This document shows positions 7,305 through 15,501 of a stretch of 64,000 bases of DNA, in pieces. Source of the DNA: an uncultured Bacteroidia bacterium (GTDB taxonomy: Bacteria; Bacteroidota; Bacteroidia; Bacteroidales; F082); NCBI GenBank assembly GCA_902800965.1, contig CADCGK010000001.1:62001-126000 (forward strand), written 5' to 3'. A model generated the notes under the pieces. The model saw only the letters and a list, made by a program, of their open reading frames with translations, made no database searches and was not told the DNA's origin. The position numbers were made by a program, and so were the translations under genes. How positions within the stretch are numbered: position 1 is the stretch's first letter; every line of letters begins with the position of its first letter.

Positions 7305-7735
7305 CAACTTTCGTATGCACCCACTGCGGACACCTATTCAAGTCGCACAACATAGAGTATAAATTGACCTGCTTAAGCGTTCCTCAGCGTTGTCCCCAAT
7401 GCGGAAGCATTAGGACCATGCCGATTAATGACGTGGAGAGCACCTACAAGCCGCTTTGGGGGGAAATGGAAAAAATTGAAAAAGAGAAGGAAGAGAAACG
7501 TCTTCGGGCCGAAGCCAAAAGGGAAGCAGAAGAGGAATCTCAAAAGAAAAAGCAAGCCAAGAAACGAAAACACATGAGCCGCGGCCAGAAGGAAAAACAG
7601 GACAAACAACGCGAAAAGAAAGCGGCTAAACGCAGTAAGCGCCAACAGCTAGCGGAACCCAAAAAGGAAGAGATCGTCACCCTCGGAGCCACTTGGTTCC
7701 CACCGGGGACGCCACTGAATATTGACGAAGAGTGA
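7289..7735 (+). CDS. Zinc-ribbon protein with long basic-acidic tail
   Basis: The 148-residue product has an N-terminal zinc ribbon: C10-T-H-C13 and a second CxxC in RCPQCGS (about 34-38), with another cysteine in KLTC. Residues about 55-130 are almost entirely K, E, R, Q and A, a single charged helix or coiled coil, and the tail returns to TLGATWFPPGTPLN. Zinc ribbons with charged helices often bind nucleic acid or other proteins; that role is inferred. It is the second gene of the P2 unit and is followed at once by a hairpin terminator. Confidence 0.6.
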   Translation: MYRGLTTFVCTHCGHLFKSHNIEYKLTCLSVPQRCPQCGSIRTMPINDVESTYKPLWGEMEKIEKEKEEKRLRAEAKREAEEESQKKKQAKKRKHMSRGQKEKQDKQREKKAAKRSKRQQLAEPKKEEIVTLGATWFPPGTPLNIDEE

Positions 7736-7744
7736 TATACCAAA

Positions 7745-7773
7745 AAAACGGAAAGAAAAAAACTTTCCGTTTT
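7745..7773. terminator. Bidirectional hairpin terminator
   Basis: An 11-bp perfect stem (7745-7755 with 7763-7773) around an all-A loop has A/T runs on both sides. It can end the zinc-ribbon transcript on the plus strand and the tRNA transcript on the minus strand. Confidence 0.7.
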
Positions 7774-7797
7774 CCACTTTCCGTTCTCCGTTTACTT
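7763..7797. repeat. Heptamer-periodic tract (word near CTTTCCG)
   Basis: Five consecutive 7-base units in strict phase follow the terminator stem: CTTTCCG, TTTTCCA, CTTTCCG, TTCTCCG, TTTACTT. One of about a dozen such tracts in the window. Confidence 0.6.
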
Positions 7798-7798
7798 G

Positions 7799-7871
7799 TG
7801 GAGATTACCGGACTCGAACCGGCCACCTTCAGATTGCGAACCTGACGTTCTACCAGATGAACTAAATCCCC
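7799..7871 (-). tRNA. tRNA-Ala (anticodon CGC)
   Basis: The minus strand folds into a complete 73-base cloverleaf: acceptor GGGGATT/AATCTCC, D stem GTTC/GAAC, anticodon stem TCAGG/TCTGA around loop TTCGCAA, and T stem GCCGG/CCGGT around TTCGAGT. The anticodon at 34-36 is CGC, reading GCG. The third acceptor pair is G3:U70, the main identity element for alanine, and position 73 is A, in agreement. CCA is not encoded. Its 3' end faces the accessory block at 1-7740, the usual geometry of an integration site. Confidence 0.87.
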
Positions 7872-7882
7872 TTTTCAGGCTG

Positions 7883-7890
7883 CAAAAGTA
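7883..7890 (-). promoter_or_regulatory. -7 box for the tRNA
   Basis: TACTTTTG on the minus strand lies 11 bases before the first base of the tRNA. It matches TAnnTTTG. Confidence 0.5.
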
Positions 7891-7902
7891 AGAATTTATT
7901 TT

Positions 7903-7910
7903 TATCTTTG
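7903..7910 (+). promoter_or_regulatory. -7 box for the LicA-like gene
   Basis: TATCTTTG lies 25 bases before the ATG at 7936. It is divergent from the tRNA box 12 bases away; no clear -33 element is visible. Confidence 0.5.
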
Positions 7911-7935
7911 CGCACTTTTTAAAAACAAACCTGAA

Positions 7936-8793
7936 ATGAACATCGAAGACTACATCATCGCTAGAGTTAACGCTCTGTTACACACTCAAGACACTAAGAT
8001 CGTCATGCGCCTCGAAGGCGGCATGAGCAACTACACCTACGTCGTTGAAACCCAAAACAAGAAATACACCTACCGCGTCCCAGGCAAGTTCGCAGAGAAG
8101 TTCGTGGATCGCGTGGATGAATGGCACAATATCCAAGAGGTGGAGCGCCTAGGCCTCAACAACGTGACCACCTACGTGGAGATCCTCTCGGGGGAGAAGC
8201 TGGCCGAATACGTCGATGGCACCATCATGAGCACCACTGATGTGGTCTCCTACAACGAACTGTCGGTGAAAGCCCTGAAGAAGATCCATGGCAGCGACCT
8301 GAAGTTCAAGGACTACAACGCCTTCGGCCGCCTCGATGACGACGAACGCTACTGCCGCGAGACAGGATTCACCCATCCCCAAGAGTACCTCGATTTAAGA
8401 GCCAAACTGGATGAACTGCGCAAGACCTATAAGAGCGTGAAAATGGTTCCCTGCCATTGCGACTACCAGCCCACCAACCTGGTCATCAGCGGCGACAAGC
8501 TCTATGTCCTCGACTGGGAGTTCGCCGGCATGAACGACCCCTTCTACGACATCGCCTGCTACGGCAACGCCGGCTTCGACAAGGCTTTGGCCCTGCTGGA
8601 ATGCTACGTAGGTCACAAACCCACCGATGAAGAGCTACACCGCCTCTATTTCCACCGTGCCTTCCAGTGCCTGCAGTGGTACAACGTGGCCATCTTCAAA
8701 GACAGGGTTGGATTGAGCAAGGATCTTAACATGGATTTCAATGCTGTCGCATTGATGTTCTTAGGAATGGCTAAAGATTTATTGAACAAATAA
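7936..8793 (+). CDS. Choline/ethanolamine kinase-like phosphotransferase (LicA type)
   Basis: The 285-residue product has the aminoglycoside-phosphotransferase/choline-kinase fold. The N-terminal glycine-rich region is GGMSNYTYVV (28-37). The catalytic loop is H174-C-D176-Y-Q-P-T-N181, with Asp176 as catalytic base and Asn181 as metal ligand, and D193-W-E-F-A-G is the second metal site. LicA-type proteins phosphorylate choline or related alcohols for cell-surface decoration or phospholipid synthesis; the true substrate cannot be read from the sequence. The gene stands alone, with its own -7 box, and faces a glycosyltransferase gene that ends 20 bases after it. Confidence 0.75.
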   Translation: MNIEDYIIARVNALLHTQDTKIVMRLEGGMSNYTYVVETQNKKYTYRVPGKFAEKFVDRVDEWHNIQEVERLGLNNVTTYVEILSGEKLAEYVDGTIMSTTDVVSYNELSVKALKKIHGSDLKFKDYNAFGRLDDDERYCRETGFTHPQEYLDLRAKLDELRKTYKSVKMVPCHCDYQPTNLVISGDKLYVLDWEFAGMNDPFYDIACYGNAGFDKALALLECYVGHKPTDEELHRLYFHRAFQCLQWYNVAIFKDRVGLSKDLNMDFNAVALMFLGMAKDLLNK

Positions 8794-8813
8794 CATCCGA
8801 ACTACCAACGGAT

Positions 8814-10211
8814 TCATTCCATACGGTAAACGGTATAGTTCTCATCGTCAAAGGATTTGGGATAATCCAATGGGATATCTGTGCCAAAAGCACGCTTGAG
8901 AACAAGAATATATCGGCAGCCCCGTTGCTGAAGGTCGGTTAAAAAAGCTGGATCGGAGAGCTGTTCGTTTGAGGCAACCCAACCTTTATGGTGAGTGAAA
9001 TACATAGGCGCCGGATTTTGACCACTATTTATGACTATCAAGTCAGAACGCTCCGAGAAGCTATCGAAGACCTCTTCAAGCACCAGAATAGGCCGACGGT
9101 CCTCACGGATCATGAAGTCGGAATGCTGATTCAGGATGTTCTCCAAGGCAATGGCAAGCAGCAATAAGGTTCGAAGTTTCAGCTTTCCGATGGAAGCCAC
9201 CCCGAAACCCGCCACCAATGCCATTACAGGAACAAAAGGAATGACATAATAGGAATGATGCGAAAAGGTCCAACCCGATTTCATCATCACCACCAGGAAG
9301 GCCACGAACGACAGTCCCAAAACACGCAGTATCAGACGCTCCTTCTTCACAAAACAGAACACCAAGCCCATCAAAAAGACCCCGAAACCGATGAATTTCA
9401 AGGCGTCATCATAAAAATGCGCCAATGTATCAACCCAATTCTCAATAAGTTCCTTAGCTCCTTGTATGATCCCCTTCCCCATGAAGAAATGCCATAAGCC
9501 ATACTCCTCAACCAGATAAGGCACCCAATAGAAATACCACCAAGCCACAGGAACCATGACGAGTAACGAAACCAGACAGAAAACAATCTTTCGTTTCAAA
9601 GCAAGCGACTTGTCGAACAGCTGCAGCACAAACAACACCAAAAGGAACCCCGAAGGCAGCTTCGACAACAGACCCAACAGCACCAATACTGCATATCCTA
9701 CCAGTTGCCACACGCCATGTCCTTTACTTTCCAGATAATTCGTTCCGTAATACATTCCCATGATAATCAAAGACATCGAGAACGTGTCGGGCATAACCTT
9801 TCGGGAATAGCAGAACCATAAGGATACCAACAGGATAAAGGTCGCATAAAACGAAAGCCGCTCGTCAAAATATTTTCTGAGAATAAGATAAAAGAACCAG
9901 CAACCCAGGCTGGAGAGGATAAGATTAATGAGACGACCATACCAATGTGCATAACCAAAAACCTCCGACATCAGGTAGATCAGATAGTTCATCAACGGGA
10001 ACTCCATCCCGGTGATGCCTGTGAGATCTTCCGAGATATCGATTCTGGGATAGAGAATGTTGGGGTCAACCTCGTAGAAGTTGCGTGCCGCCATGGTAAC
10101 CGTGGTCTGACGCCAAGCATGGGCCACCTCAATAGGCGGGTTGGTGATTCCATAAAGACGAATCAACCCGAACAAGAGTATGAACCAGACAATACGAGGC
10201 AGCTTTCTCAT
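8814..10211 (-). CDS. GT-C type glycosyltransferase, integral membrane protein
   Basis: The start is the ATG at 10211 (MRKLPRIVWFILLFG); a TTG at 10226 is possible but would overlap the preceding sufT stop. The 465-residue protein has about ten hydrophobic segments. The first periplasmic loop contains AHAWRQTTVTMAARNFYE, with acidic residues soon after, as in lipid-linked-sugar-dependent GT-C enzymes such as the PMT/ArnT (GT39) group. It probably transfers a sugar from a polyprenyl carrier to a surface molecule; the donor and acceptor are unknown. It follows sufT by 11 bases on the same strand and may be read through from the suf operon, although its function is unrelated. Confidence 0.6.
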   Translation of the reverse strand: MRKLPRIVWFILLFGLIRLYGITNPPIEVAHAWRQTTVTMAARNFYEVDPNILYPRIDISEDLTGITGMEFPLMNYLIYLMSEVFGYAHWYGRLINLILSSLGCWFFYLILRKYFDERLSFYATFILLVSLWFCYSRKVMPDTFSMSLIIMGMYYGTNYLESKGHGVWQLVGYAVLVLLGLLSKLPSGFLLVLFVLQLFDKSLALKRKIVFCLVSLLVMVPVAWWYFYWVPYLVEEYGLWHFFMGKGIIQGAKELIENWVDTLAHFYDDALKFIGFGVFLMGLVFCFVKKERLILRVLGLSFVAFLVVMMKSGWTFSHHSYYVIPFVPVMALVAGFGVASIGKLKLRTLLLLAIALENILNQHSDFMIREDRRPILVLEEVFDSFSERSDLIVINSGQNPAPMYFTHHKGWVASNEQLSDPAFLTDLQQRGCRYILVLKRAFGTDIPLDYPKSFDDENYTVYRME

Positions 10212-10222
10212 TTTAATAGAGT

Positions 10223-10582
10223 TCAATAAAGGAAATCCGAGGCGGAAAAACCACCATAATCCCCATCAAGACCCAATTCAGCCTTGGCTTCGTCGGAAAG
10301 CATGCTGATGTCCCACGGCGGATCGAAAGTCAGTTCAACCTCTACATCTTTCACACCCATGATAGCCTTCACCCGCTGTTGCACCTCGGGCGGTAGCACT
10401 TCGGCGACAGGACAATTAGGAGCAGTGACGGTCATCAATATTTTCACATTGCCTTCTTCATCCACATCCACACCATAAATCAAGTGCAACGTCCAGATAT
10501 CTACCGGAATCTCAGGGTCGTAAATGGTCTTCAGGACACTGATAACGGTCTCTTTTAATTGGCTGATCTCTTCTTTATTCAT
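10223..10582 (-). CDS. sufT: SufT, MIP18-family (DUF59) Fe-S assembly factor
   Basis: The 119-residue protein is a compact MIP18/DUF59 domain: IYDPEIPVDIWTLHLIYGVDVDE near the start, MTVTAPNCPVAEVLPPEVQQRV in the middle with the conserved cysteine, and VELTFDPPWDISMLSDEAKAELGL near the end. SufT proteins help deliver or mature Fe-S clusters. It is the last suf gene of the operon sufB-C-D-S-E-T, which supports the name. Confidence 0.88.
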   Translation of the reverse strand: MNKEEISQLKETVISVLKTIYDPEIPVDIWTLHLIYGVDVDEEGNVKILMTVTAPNCPVAEVLPPEVQQRVKAIMGVKDVEVELTFDPPWDISMLSDEAKAELGLDGDYGGFSASDFLY

Positions 10583-10599
10583 CGCTCATCTAGTTTATA

Positions 10600-10627
10600 C
10601 TCCTCACTCCTAACTCCTCACTCCTAA
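10600..10627. repeat. Heptamer-periodic tract (CTCCTCA/CTCCTAA)
   Basis: Two perfect copies of a 14-mer, each made of CTCCTCA and CTCCTAA, lie between sufT and sufE. The tract runs into the sufE 3' end and encodes its last residues (QLGVRS). Confidence 0.7.
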
Positions 10628-11038
10628 CTGACTAAACGCTTCCGCGTAAAGCATCATCTGCTTCAACATCGAAAGCAAGCCATTGGAGCGGGTGGGGCTC
10701 AAATGCTCCTTGAGGCCTATTTCATCAAGGAAAGAAAGGTCGGCTGACAAAATGTCCTCTGGGGTTTGACCCGAGAACACCTTGATCAGCAAATTGATGA
10801 TGCCCTTGGTAATGACAGCATCGCTGTCGGCGGTATAATAGACCTTGCCATCTTTCAGTTCGGCATGAAGCCAAACTCTCGACTGACAGCCGTTAATCAG
10901 ATGTTTCTCATCACGGTATTGGTCGTCAATGATGGGGCACTCCTTCCCCATCTCGATCAGCATGGCATAACGGTCCATCCAATCGTCGAACATCGAGAAA
11001 TCCTCAATGATCTGGTTTTGTATTTCCTTGATGGTCAT
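10610..11038 (-). CDS. sufE: SufE, sulfur acceptor for the cysteine desulfurase
   Basis: The 142-residue product matches SufE in length and pattern. LINGCQSRVWL (48-58) holds the active Cys51 that accepts persulfide from SufS, and the later stretch GIINLLIKVFSGQTPEDIL is the conserved core helix. It lies 18 bases after sufS on the same strand. The C-terminal tail QLGVRS is encoded by a heptamer repeat and is probably not conserved. Confidence 0.92.
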   Translation of the reverse strand: MTIKEIQNQIIEDFSMFDDWMDRYAMLIEMGKECPIIDDQYRDEKHLINGCQSRVWLHAELKDGKVYYTADSDAVITKGIINLLIKVFSGQTPEDILSADLSFLDEIGLKEHLSPTRSNGLLSMLKQMMLYAEAFSQLGVRS

Positions 11039-11039
11039 C

Positions 11040-11067
11040 TCTTATCTTTTATCTCTTATCTCAACAT
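11040..11067. repeat. Heptamer-periodic tract (TCTTATC/TTTTATC)
   Basis: TCTTATC, TTTTATC, TCTTATC and TCAACAT follow each other in phase between the sufS stop and sufE. The last unit lies in the sufS 3' end. Confidence 0.6.
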
Positions 11068-12264
11068 CATCACCGCTCTTTCCACTGCTTTCACCAAAAC
11101 ACCAACCTCCTCCAACGTATTATATACTGCAAACGAAGCTCTCACCGTTCCAGGGATCCCGAAACGGGTCATCACAGGCTCAGCGCAATGATGACCGGTG
11201 CGGACGGCCACGCCCATTTTGTCAATGATCGTGCCAAGATCGTAAGGATGGATGCCGTCGATGACGAAGCTCACCAAACCACTGCGCTCCGGTGCTTGGC
11301 CGATGAAGCGCATGCCTTCGATCTTCGACAAGCCCTCGATGGCAGCAGCCACCAAGGCGTCTTCGTGCTTCGCCACTTCACTACGGTCCAGACTCTCAAT
11401 GAAATGTATTGCCGTCTCCAAACCCAAGGCAGCACCCACATTGGGGGTACCAGCCTCAAACTTAAAGGGCAACTTGTTAAAGGTTGTCTTCTCGAAACTC
11501 ACCGTGTCCACCATCTCGCCTCCGAATTGGTAAGGCGGCATCTTCTCGAGCCACTCGGTCTTGCCATACAAGCCACCAATACCCATGGGAGCGTACATCT
11601 TATGACCCGAAAACACGAAGAAGTCACAGTCTAGGTCCTGCACGTCGATGGTCAGATGCGCCATCGACTGGGCTCCATCCACTACCGTCACCGCACCATG
11701 TTGACGAGCTAGACGGATCATCTCCTTAATGGGATTGATAGTTGCCAAGGTGTTCGAGACATGTGCCATGGCCACGATTTGAGGACCTTGCTTCAAGAGT
11801 TCCTCGTAGGCATGAAGGTCAAGGACACCGTTGTCGTCCATCGGAACCACGAGGAGTTCGCCACCGTAAAGTTGGACCATCTGCTGCCAAGGGACCAGAT
11901 TCGAGTGATGCTCCATGGCTGTCACCATTACTTTTTTAGGAGACAGCAGGTGACCCAAAGATGTAGCGAGAAGGTTCAGTGATTCGGTAGTGCCACGGGT
12001 AAAGACGATTTCATGGGCCTCCTTGGCGTTGATGAAACGAGCCACAGTCTGACGCGCGTGTTCGTAAGCCTCGGTAGCCATCTGGCTGAGATAATGTACC
12101 CCGCGATGAATGTTGCAGTTCTCATGAAGGTAATAGTCGCGCTCCCGATCAATCACGCATAGCGGCTTCTGGGTGGTTGCCGCATTGTCGAGATAGACCA
12201 AAGGCTTGCCATAGACCTGCTGGTCCAAAACGGGGAACTGCTTTCTTATTTCGTTAATATCCAT
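11056..12264 (-). CDS. sufS: SufS, cysteine desulfurase
   Basis: The 402-residue protein is a class V, PLP-dependent desulfurase of the SufS/CsdA group. LDNAATTQKP (25-34) is the substrate loop, TAMEHHSNLVPW the conserved helix, VVDGAQS and SGHKMYAPMG carry the PLP-binding residues with Lys222, and RTGHHCAEP holds catalytic Cys360. It takes sulfur from cysteine as persulfide and passes it to SufE for cluster assembly on SufBCD. It is the fourth gene of the suf operon. Confidence 0.95.
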   Translation of the reverse strand: MDINEIRKQFPVLDQQVYGKPLVYLDNAATTQKPLCVIDRERDYYLHENCNIHRGVHYLSQMATEAYEHARQTVARFINAKEAHEIVFTRGTTESLNLLATSLGHLLSPKKVMVTAMEHHSNLVPWQQMVQLYGGELLVVPMDDNGVLDLHAYEELLKQGPQIVAMAHVSNTLATINPIKEMIRLARQHGAVTVVDGAQSMAHLTIDVQDLDCDFFVFSGHKMYAPMGIGGLYGKTEWLEKMPPYQFGGEMVDTVSFEKTTFNKLPFKFEAGTPNVGAALGLETAIHFIESLDRSEVAKHEDALVAAAIEGLSKIEGMRFIGQAPERSGLVSFVIDGIHPYDLGTIIDKMGVAVRTGHHCAEPVMTRFGIPGTVRASFAVYNTLEEVGVLVKAVERAVMMLR

Positions 12265-12272
12265 TTCAAATC

Positions 12273-12316
12273 CCCAAGGCGTCGCCTTGGGCTATTAGCT
12301 ATTGCCCCTGCGGGGC
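12273..12316. repeat. Two palindromes between sufD and sufS
   Basis: CCCAAGGC (12273-12280) pairs with GCCTTGGG (12284-12291), and GCCCC (12304-12308) pairs with GGGGC (12312-12316), each around a 3-base loop. The second lies in the sufD 3' end and encodes part of its tail. They could stabilise or process the suf mRNA between genes. Confidence 0.6.
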
Positions 12317-13138
12317 GGTTAATCCTTTGGGGTTTTTGCAATGTAACACACATCGGTCACAACTCGATAACTCACCACGGAGACGGCGTTTGATCATGTC
12401 CTCGATAGTGTCGCGCAAGCTGTCAATCTTGATGTGGTTGCTGATCTCAGCAGCGAAAGCATACATCAAAAGCATACGGGCGTTGGCCTTGCTGATGCCA
12501 CGTTGGCGCATGTAGAACATGGCCTCTTGGTCAAGCTGACCCGTAGAGGTGCCATGAGAACACTTCACGTCATCGGCATAGATCTCCAAGAAAGGCTTGG
12601 TGTCGATCTTGGCTGTCGGGGTAAGGATGATGTTGGCGTTGTTTTGCTGGGCATCGGTCTTCTGAGCACCAGGAGCCACATACACATGTCCGTTGAACAC
12701 CGCCGAGGCCTCATCGTCAATAATCCCCTTGAAGCGGGTATCACTGGTGCAATGCGGCACGTTATGGTTGATCTTCAAGTAATTCTCGACGTGCTGTTTC
12801 TTATCCACCAGATAGAGGCCATACACCTGGGTTTCGCAACCTTCGCCATCGATATCGACTTCGATATGGTTACGGAGGTCGCCGGCATTGAAGCTGACCA
12901 CCACGAAATGCACCCGGCTATCACGTCCCTGATGGATGTGGAAATGCGTCTTCAGTCCTGTCGTTTCGTCGAGGTTCTGGATGCGGTACATCTCCAGCGA
13001 AGCATTCTCTTTGACCACGATGTCGCAATGCTCCTCATTGGCCTGAAGATGCTCCATGTCGTCCGAGAGGACAATCTGGCGATACTGCCCGCTTTCGACG
13101 ACGATATTGTTTTCAAGAAGTTCCATCGCCGTATGCAT
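12299..13138 (-). CDS. sufD: SufD, short form, Fe-S scaffold subunit
   Basis: The ATG at 13138 overlaps the sufC stop as TAATG, so this start is preferred to an upstream ATG inside sufC. The 279-residue product has the SufB/SufD beta-helix core and the conserved end KCSHGTSTGQLDQEAMFYMRQRGIS followed by the helical segment. It lacks the N-terminal helical domain of the roughly 420-440-residue enterobacterial SufD. The C-terminus has a cysteine cluster CDRCVLHC that may bind metal or iron-sulfur; that is inference. SufD forms the scaffold with SufB and SufC. Confidence 0.88.
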   Translation of the reverse strand: MHTAMELLENNIVVESGQYRQIVLSDDMEHLQANEEHCDIVVKENASLEMYRIQNLDETTGLKTHFHIHQGRDSRVHFVVVSFNAGDLRNHIEVDIDGEGCETQVYGLYLVDKKQHVENYLKINHNVPHCTSDTRFKGIIDDEASAVFNGHVYVAPGAQKTDAQQNNANIILTPTAKIDTKPFLEIYADDVKCSHGTSTGQLDQEAMFYMRQRGISKANARMLLMYAFAAEISNHIKIDSLRDTIEDMIKRRLRGELSSCDRCVLHCKNPKGLTAPQGQ

Positions 13139-13890
13139 TACAGGTTCATTTCCTTGATCCATTCGTACCCCTTTTCCTCCAGCTCAATAGCGAGGTGCTT
13201 GCCACCCGACTTGACGATGCGGCCATCATACATCACATGCACAAAGTCCGGCACGATGTAGTCGAGCAGACGCTGGTAGTGGGTGATCACCACAAAGGCG
13301 TTGTCCTTGCTGTGCAGTTGGTTGACGCCGTTGGCCACGATGCGCAAGGCGTCGATGTCCAGACCCGAGTCGGTCTCATCGAGGATGGCAAGGCTGGGCT
13401 CCAACATGGCCATTTGGAAGATTTCGTTCTTCTTCTTTTCACCGCCTGAGTAGCCAACATTCACAAAGCGGTTCTGCAGCTTTTCGGTGATCTCCACCAT
13501 GGCCTGCTTCTCCTTCATCTTCTTCATGAAGTCGATGGTGGACAAGGCAGGAAGGCCTTGATACTCACGTTTGGAGTTGACGGCGGTGCGCATGAAGTTC
13601 TGGATGCTCACGCCAGGGATCTCCACGGGATATTGGAAGCTTAAGAAGATGCCTTCGTTGGCACGATCCTCAGGCGACATCCCGACGATGTTCTTGCCTT
13701 TGTACCAGATCTCGCCTTCGGTGATCTCGTAACCTTCACGACCCGTGATGGCCGCAGCAAGTGTGCTCTTGCCAGTGCCATTAGGTCCCATGATGGCGTG
13801 GATCTCACCCTCGTTGACGCCTAAATTCAAGCCTTTCAGAATTTCTTTGCCTCCCACGGATACATGGAGGTTTTTGATATTTAGCAACAT
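13138..13890 (-). CDS. sufC: SufC, ATPase of the Fe-S scaffold
   Basis: The 250-residue protein is an ABC-type ATPase with Walker A GPNGTGKST (35-43), a signature region YSGGEKKKNEI and Walker B LAILDETDSGLD. SufC hydrolyses ATP to open the SufB-SufD scaffold and does not transport. It lies between sufB and sufD, overlapping sufD by 1 base, as in typical suf operons. Confidence 0.96.
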   Translation of the reverse strand: MLLNIKNLHVSVGGKEILKGLNLGVNEGEIHAIMGPNGTGKSTLAAAITGREGYEITEGEIWYKGKNIVGMSPEDRANEGIFLSFQYPVEIPGVSIQNFMRTAVNSKREYQGLPALSTIDFMKKMKEKQAMVEITEKLQNRFVNVGYSGGEKKKNEIFQMAMLEPSLAILDETDSGLDIDALRIVANGVNQLHSKDNAFVVITHYQRLLDYIVPDFVHVMYDGRIVKSGGKHLAIELEEKGYEWIKEMNL

Positions 13891-13901
13891 GTTATTTTAT
13901 G

Positions 13902-13929
13902 TTTTAACTTTTATCTTTTATCTTTTATC
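13902..13929. repeat. Heptamer-periodic tract (TTTTATC)
   Basis: TTTTAAC is followed by three perfect TTTTATC units between sufB and sufC. Confidence 0.7.
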
Positions 13930-15380
13930 TACCCAACGCTGCCCTCCAAGGTAATGGACAGCAGTTTTTGCGCCTCGACGGCAAACTCCATCGGAAGGCG
14001 ATTCAACACGTCCTTGGCGTAGCCGTTGACGATGAGGCCGATGGCTTTTTCGGTGGGGATGCCGCGCTGCTGGCAGTAGAAGAGCTGGTCCTCGGAGATT
14101 TTGGAGGTGGTGGCCTCGTGTTCGAGGATGCTCGACTCATTGCCGCACTGGACGTATGGCCAGGTATGGGCACCACACTGATCACCCATCAACAACGAAT
14201 CGCACTGTGAGTAGTTGCGGGAGTTGACTGCTTTCGGAGCCACACGAACCAAACCACGATAGCTGTTTTGGCTATGGCCGGCAGAGATGCCCTTCGAGAT
14301 GATGGTGCTACGGGTGTTCTTGCCCAAATGGATCATCTTGGTGCCCGTGTCAGCCTGCTGGTAGTTATTGGTAACAGCCACTGAGTAGAACTCACCGACC
14401 GAATTATCGCCCATCAGCACACAGCCAGGATATTTCCAAGTGATGGCAGAGCCTGTCTCGACCTGCGTCCAAGAGATCTTGGAGCGGTCGCCACGGCAAA
14501 GTCCGCGTTTCGTCACCAAGTTATACACACCGCCCTTGCCTTCCTTGTCACCAGGATACCAATTCTGCACGGTGCTGTACTTCACCTCGGCGTCGGTCTC
14601 CGCGATGATCTCCACGATGGCAGCATGAAGCTGGTTCTCGTCACGCATCGGAGCGGTGCATCCTTCCATGTAACTCACATAGGCACCTTCGTCGGCGACA
14701 ATCAACGTACGCTCAAACTGCCCTGTATTAGCCGCATTGATGCGGAAATACGTAGAGAGCTCCAATGGGCAATGCACGCCCTTGGGTATATAGCAGAACG
14801 AGCCATCGCTGAACACAGCAGAGTTCAAGGCGGCAAAGAAATTGTCGGTATAAGGCACCACCTTGCCAAGATACTTTCTCACCAAATCGGGATGCTGCTT
14901 TACCGCCTCGCTGAACGACATGAAAATAACCCCATGCTTAGATAGTGTCTCCTGAAAAGTGGTCTTTACCGAGGTACTGTCCATGACGGCGTCCACCGCC
15001 ACACCAGAGAGCTTTTTCTGCTCATCCAACGAGATGCCCAGCTTGTCGAAAGTTGCCAACAATTCTGGATCGACTTCATCCAAGCTCTGTTTCTCCTGAC
15101 GTTTGCGCGGAGCTGCATAGTAGATGATATCTTGATAGTCAATCTCCGGTAGATCGAGATGGCCCCAATTGGGCTGTTTCAATGTCAGCCAGTGACGGAA
15201 CGCTTTCAGGCGAAACTCCAACAGCCACTCTGGCTCTTCTTTTTTCTTGGAGATCAACCGTATGATGTCCTCATTCAAGCCCTTCGGCACAAAATCGGTC
15301 TCAATGTCAGTCACAAAGCCAAACTCGTAATCCTTGTTAGTGACCTCACTGATGATACTTTCTTTCGGATTCTGCTCCAT
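13929..15380 (-). CDS. sufB: SufB, Fe-S scaffold subunit
   Basis: The 483-residue product matches SufB in length and motifs: [65 protein letters not shown] and [19 protein letters not shown] in the beta-helix, and a C-terminal [12 protein letters not shown] segment. SufB with SufC and SufD forms the platform for new Fe-S clusters. It is the first gene of the operon and has its own -7 box upstream. Confidence 0.96.
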   Translation of the reverse strand: MEQNPKESIISEVTNKDYEFGFVTDIETDFVPKGLNEDIIRLISKKKEEPEWLLEFRLKAFRHWLTLKQPNWGHLDLPEIDYQDIIYYAAPRKRQEKQSLDEVDPELLATFDKLGISLDEQKKLSGVAVDAVMDSTSVKTTFQETLSKHGVIFMSFSEAVKQHPDLVRKYLGKVVPYTDNFFAALNSAVFSDGSFCYIPKGVHCPLELSTYFRINAANTGQFERTLIVADEGAYVSYMEGCTAPMRDENQLHAAIVEIIAETDAEVKYSTVQNWYPGDKEGKGGVYNLVTKRGLCRGDRSKISWTQVETGSAITWKYPGCVLMGDNSVGEFYSVAVTNNYQQADTGTKMIHLGKNTRSTIISKGISAGHSQNSYRGLVRVAPKAVNSRNYSQCDSLLMGDQCGAHTWPYVQCGNESSILEHEATTSKISEDQLFYCQQRGIPTEKAIGLIVNGYAKDVLNRLPMEFAVEAQKLLSITLEGSVG

Positions 15381-15415
15381 TATCTTCTTATTAAGAATGA
15401 TTTCAAATTAGGCTG

Positions 15416-15423
15416 CAAAGATA
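15416..15423 (-). promoter_or_regulatory. -7 box of the suf operon
   Basis: TATCTTTG on the minus strand lies 35 bases before the sufB ATG. A TTTA that may serve as the -33 element is near the expected distance. Confidence 0.5.
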
Positions 15424-15470
15424 AAGAAAAAAAGCGGTTGGTAAAGGATAGTGATTCCCTTTTTTTTCAT

Positions 15471-15478
15471 TAGTTTTG
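15471..15478 (+). promoter_or_regulatory. -7 box of the PHP-GT39-pepT operon
   Basis: TAGTTTTG lies 23 bases before the ATG at 15502, divergent from the suf promoter. Confidence 0.45.
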
Positions 15479-15501
15479 CGCTTTATTAACAGCATGTTTT
15501 G

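Noticed and set aside
12434..13261. Plus-strand frame of 275 residues opposite sufD/sufC
   Set aside because: Antisense of the well-supported suf genes; long only because of their codon use.
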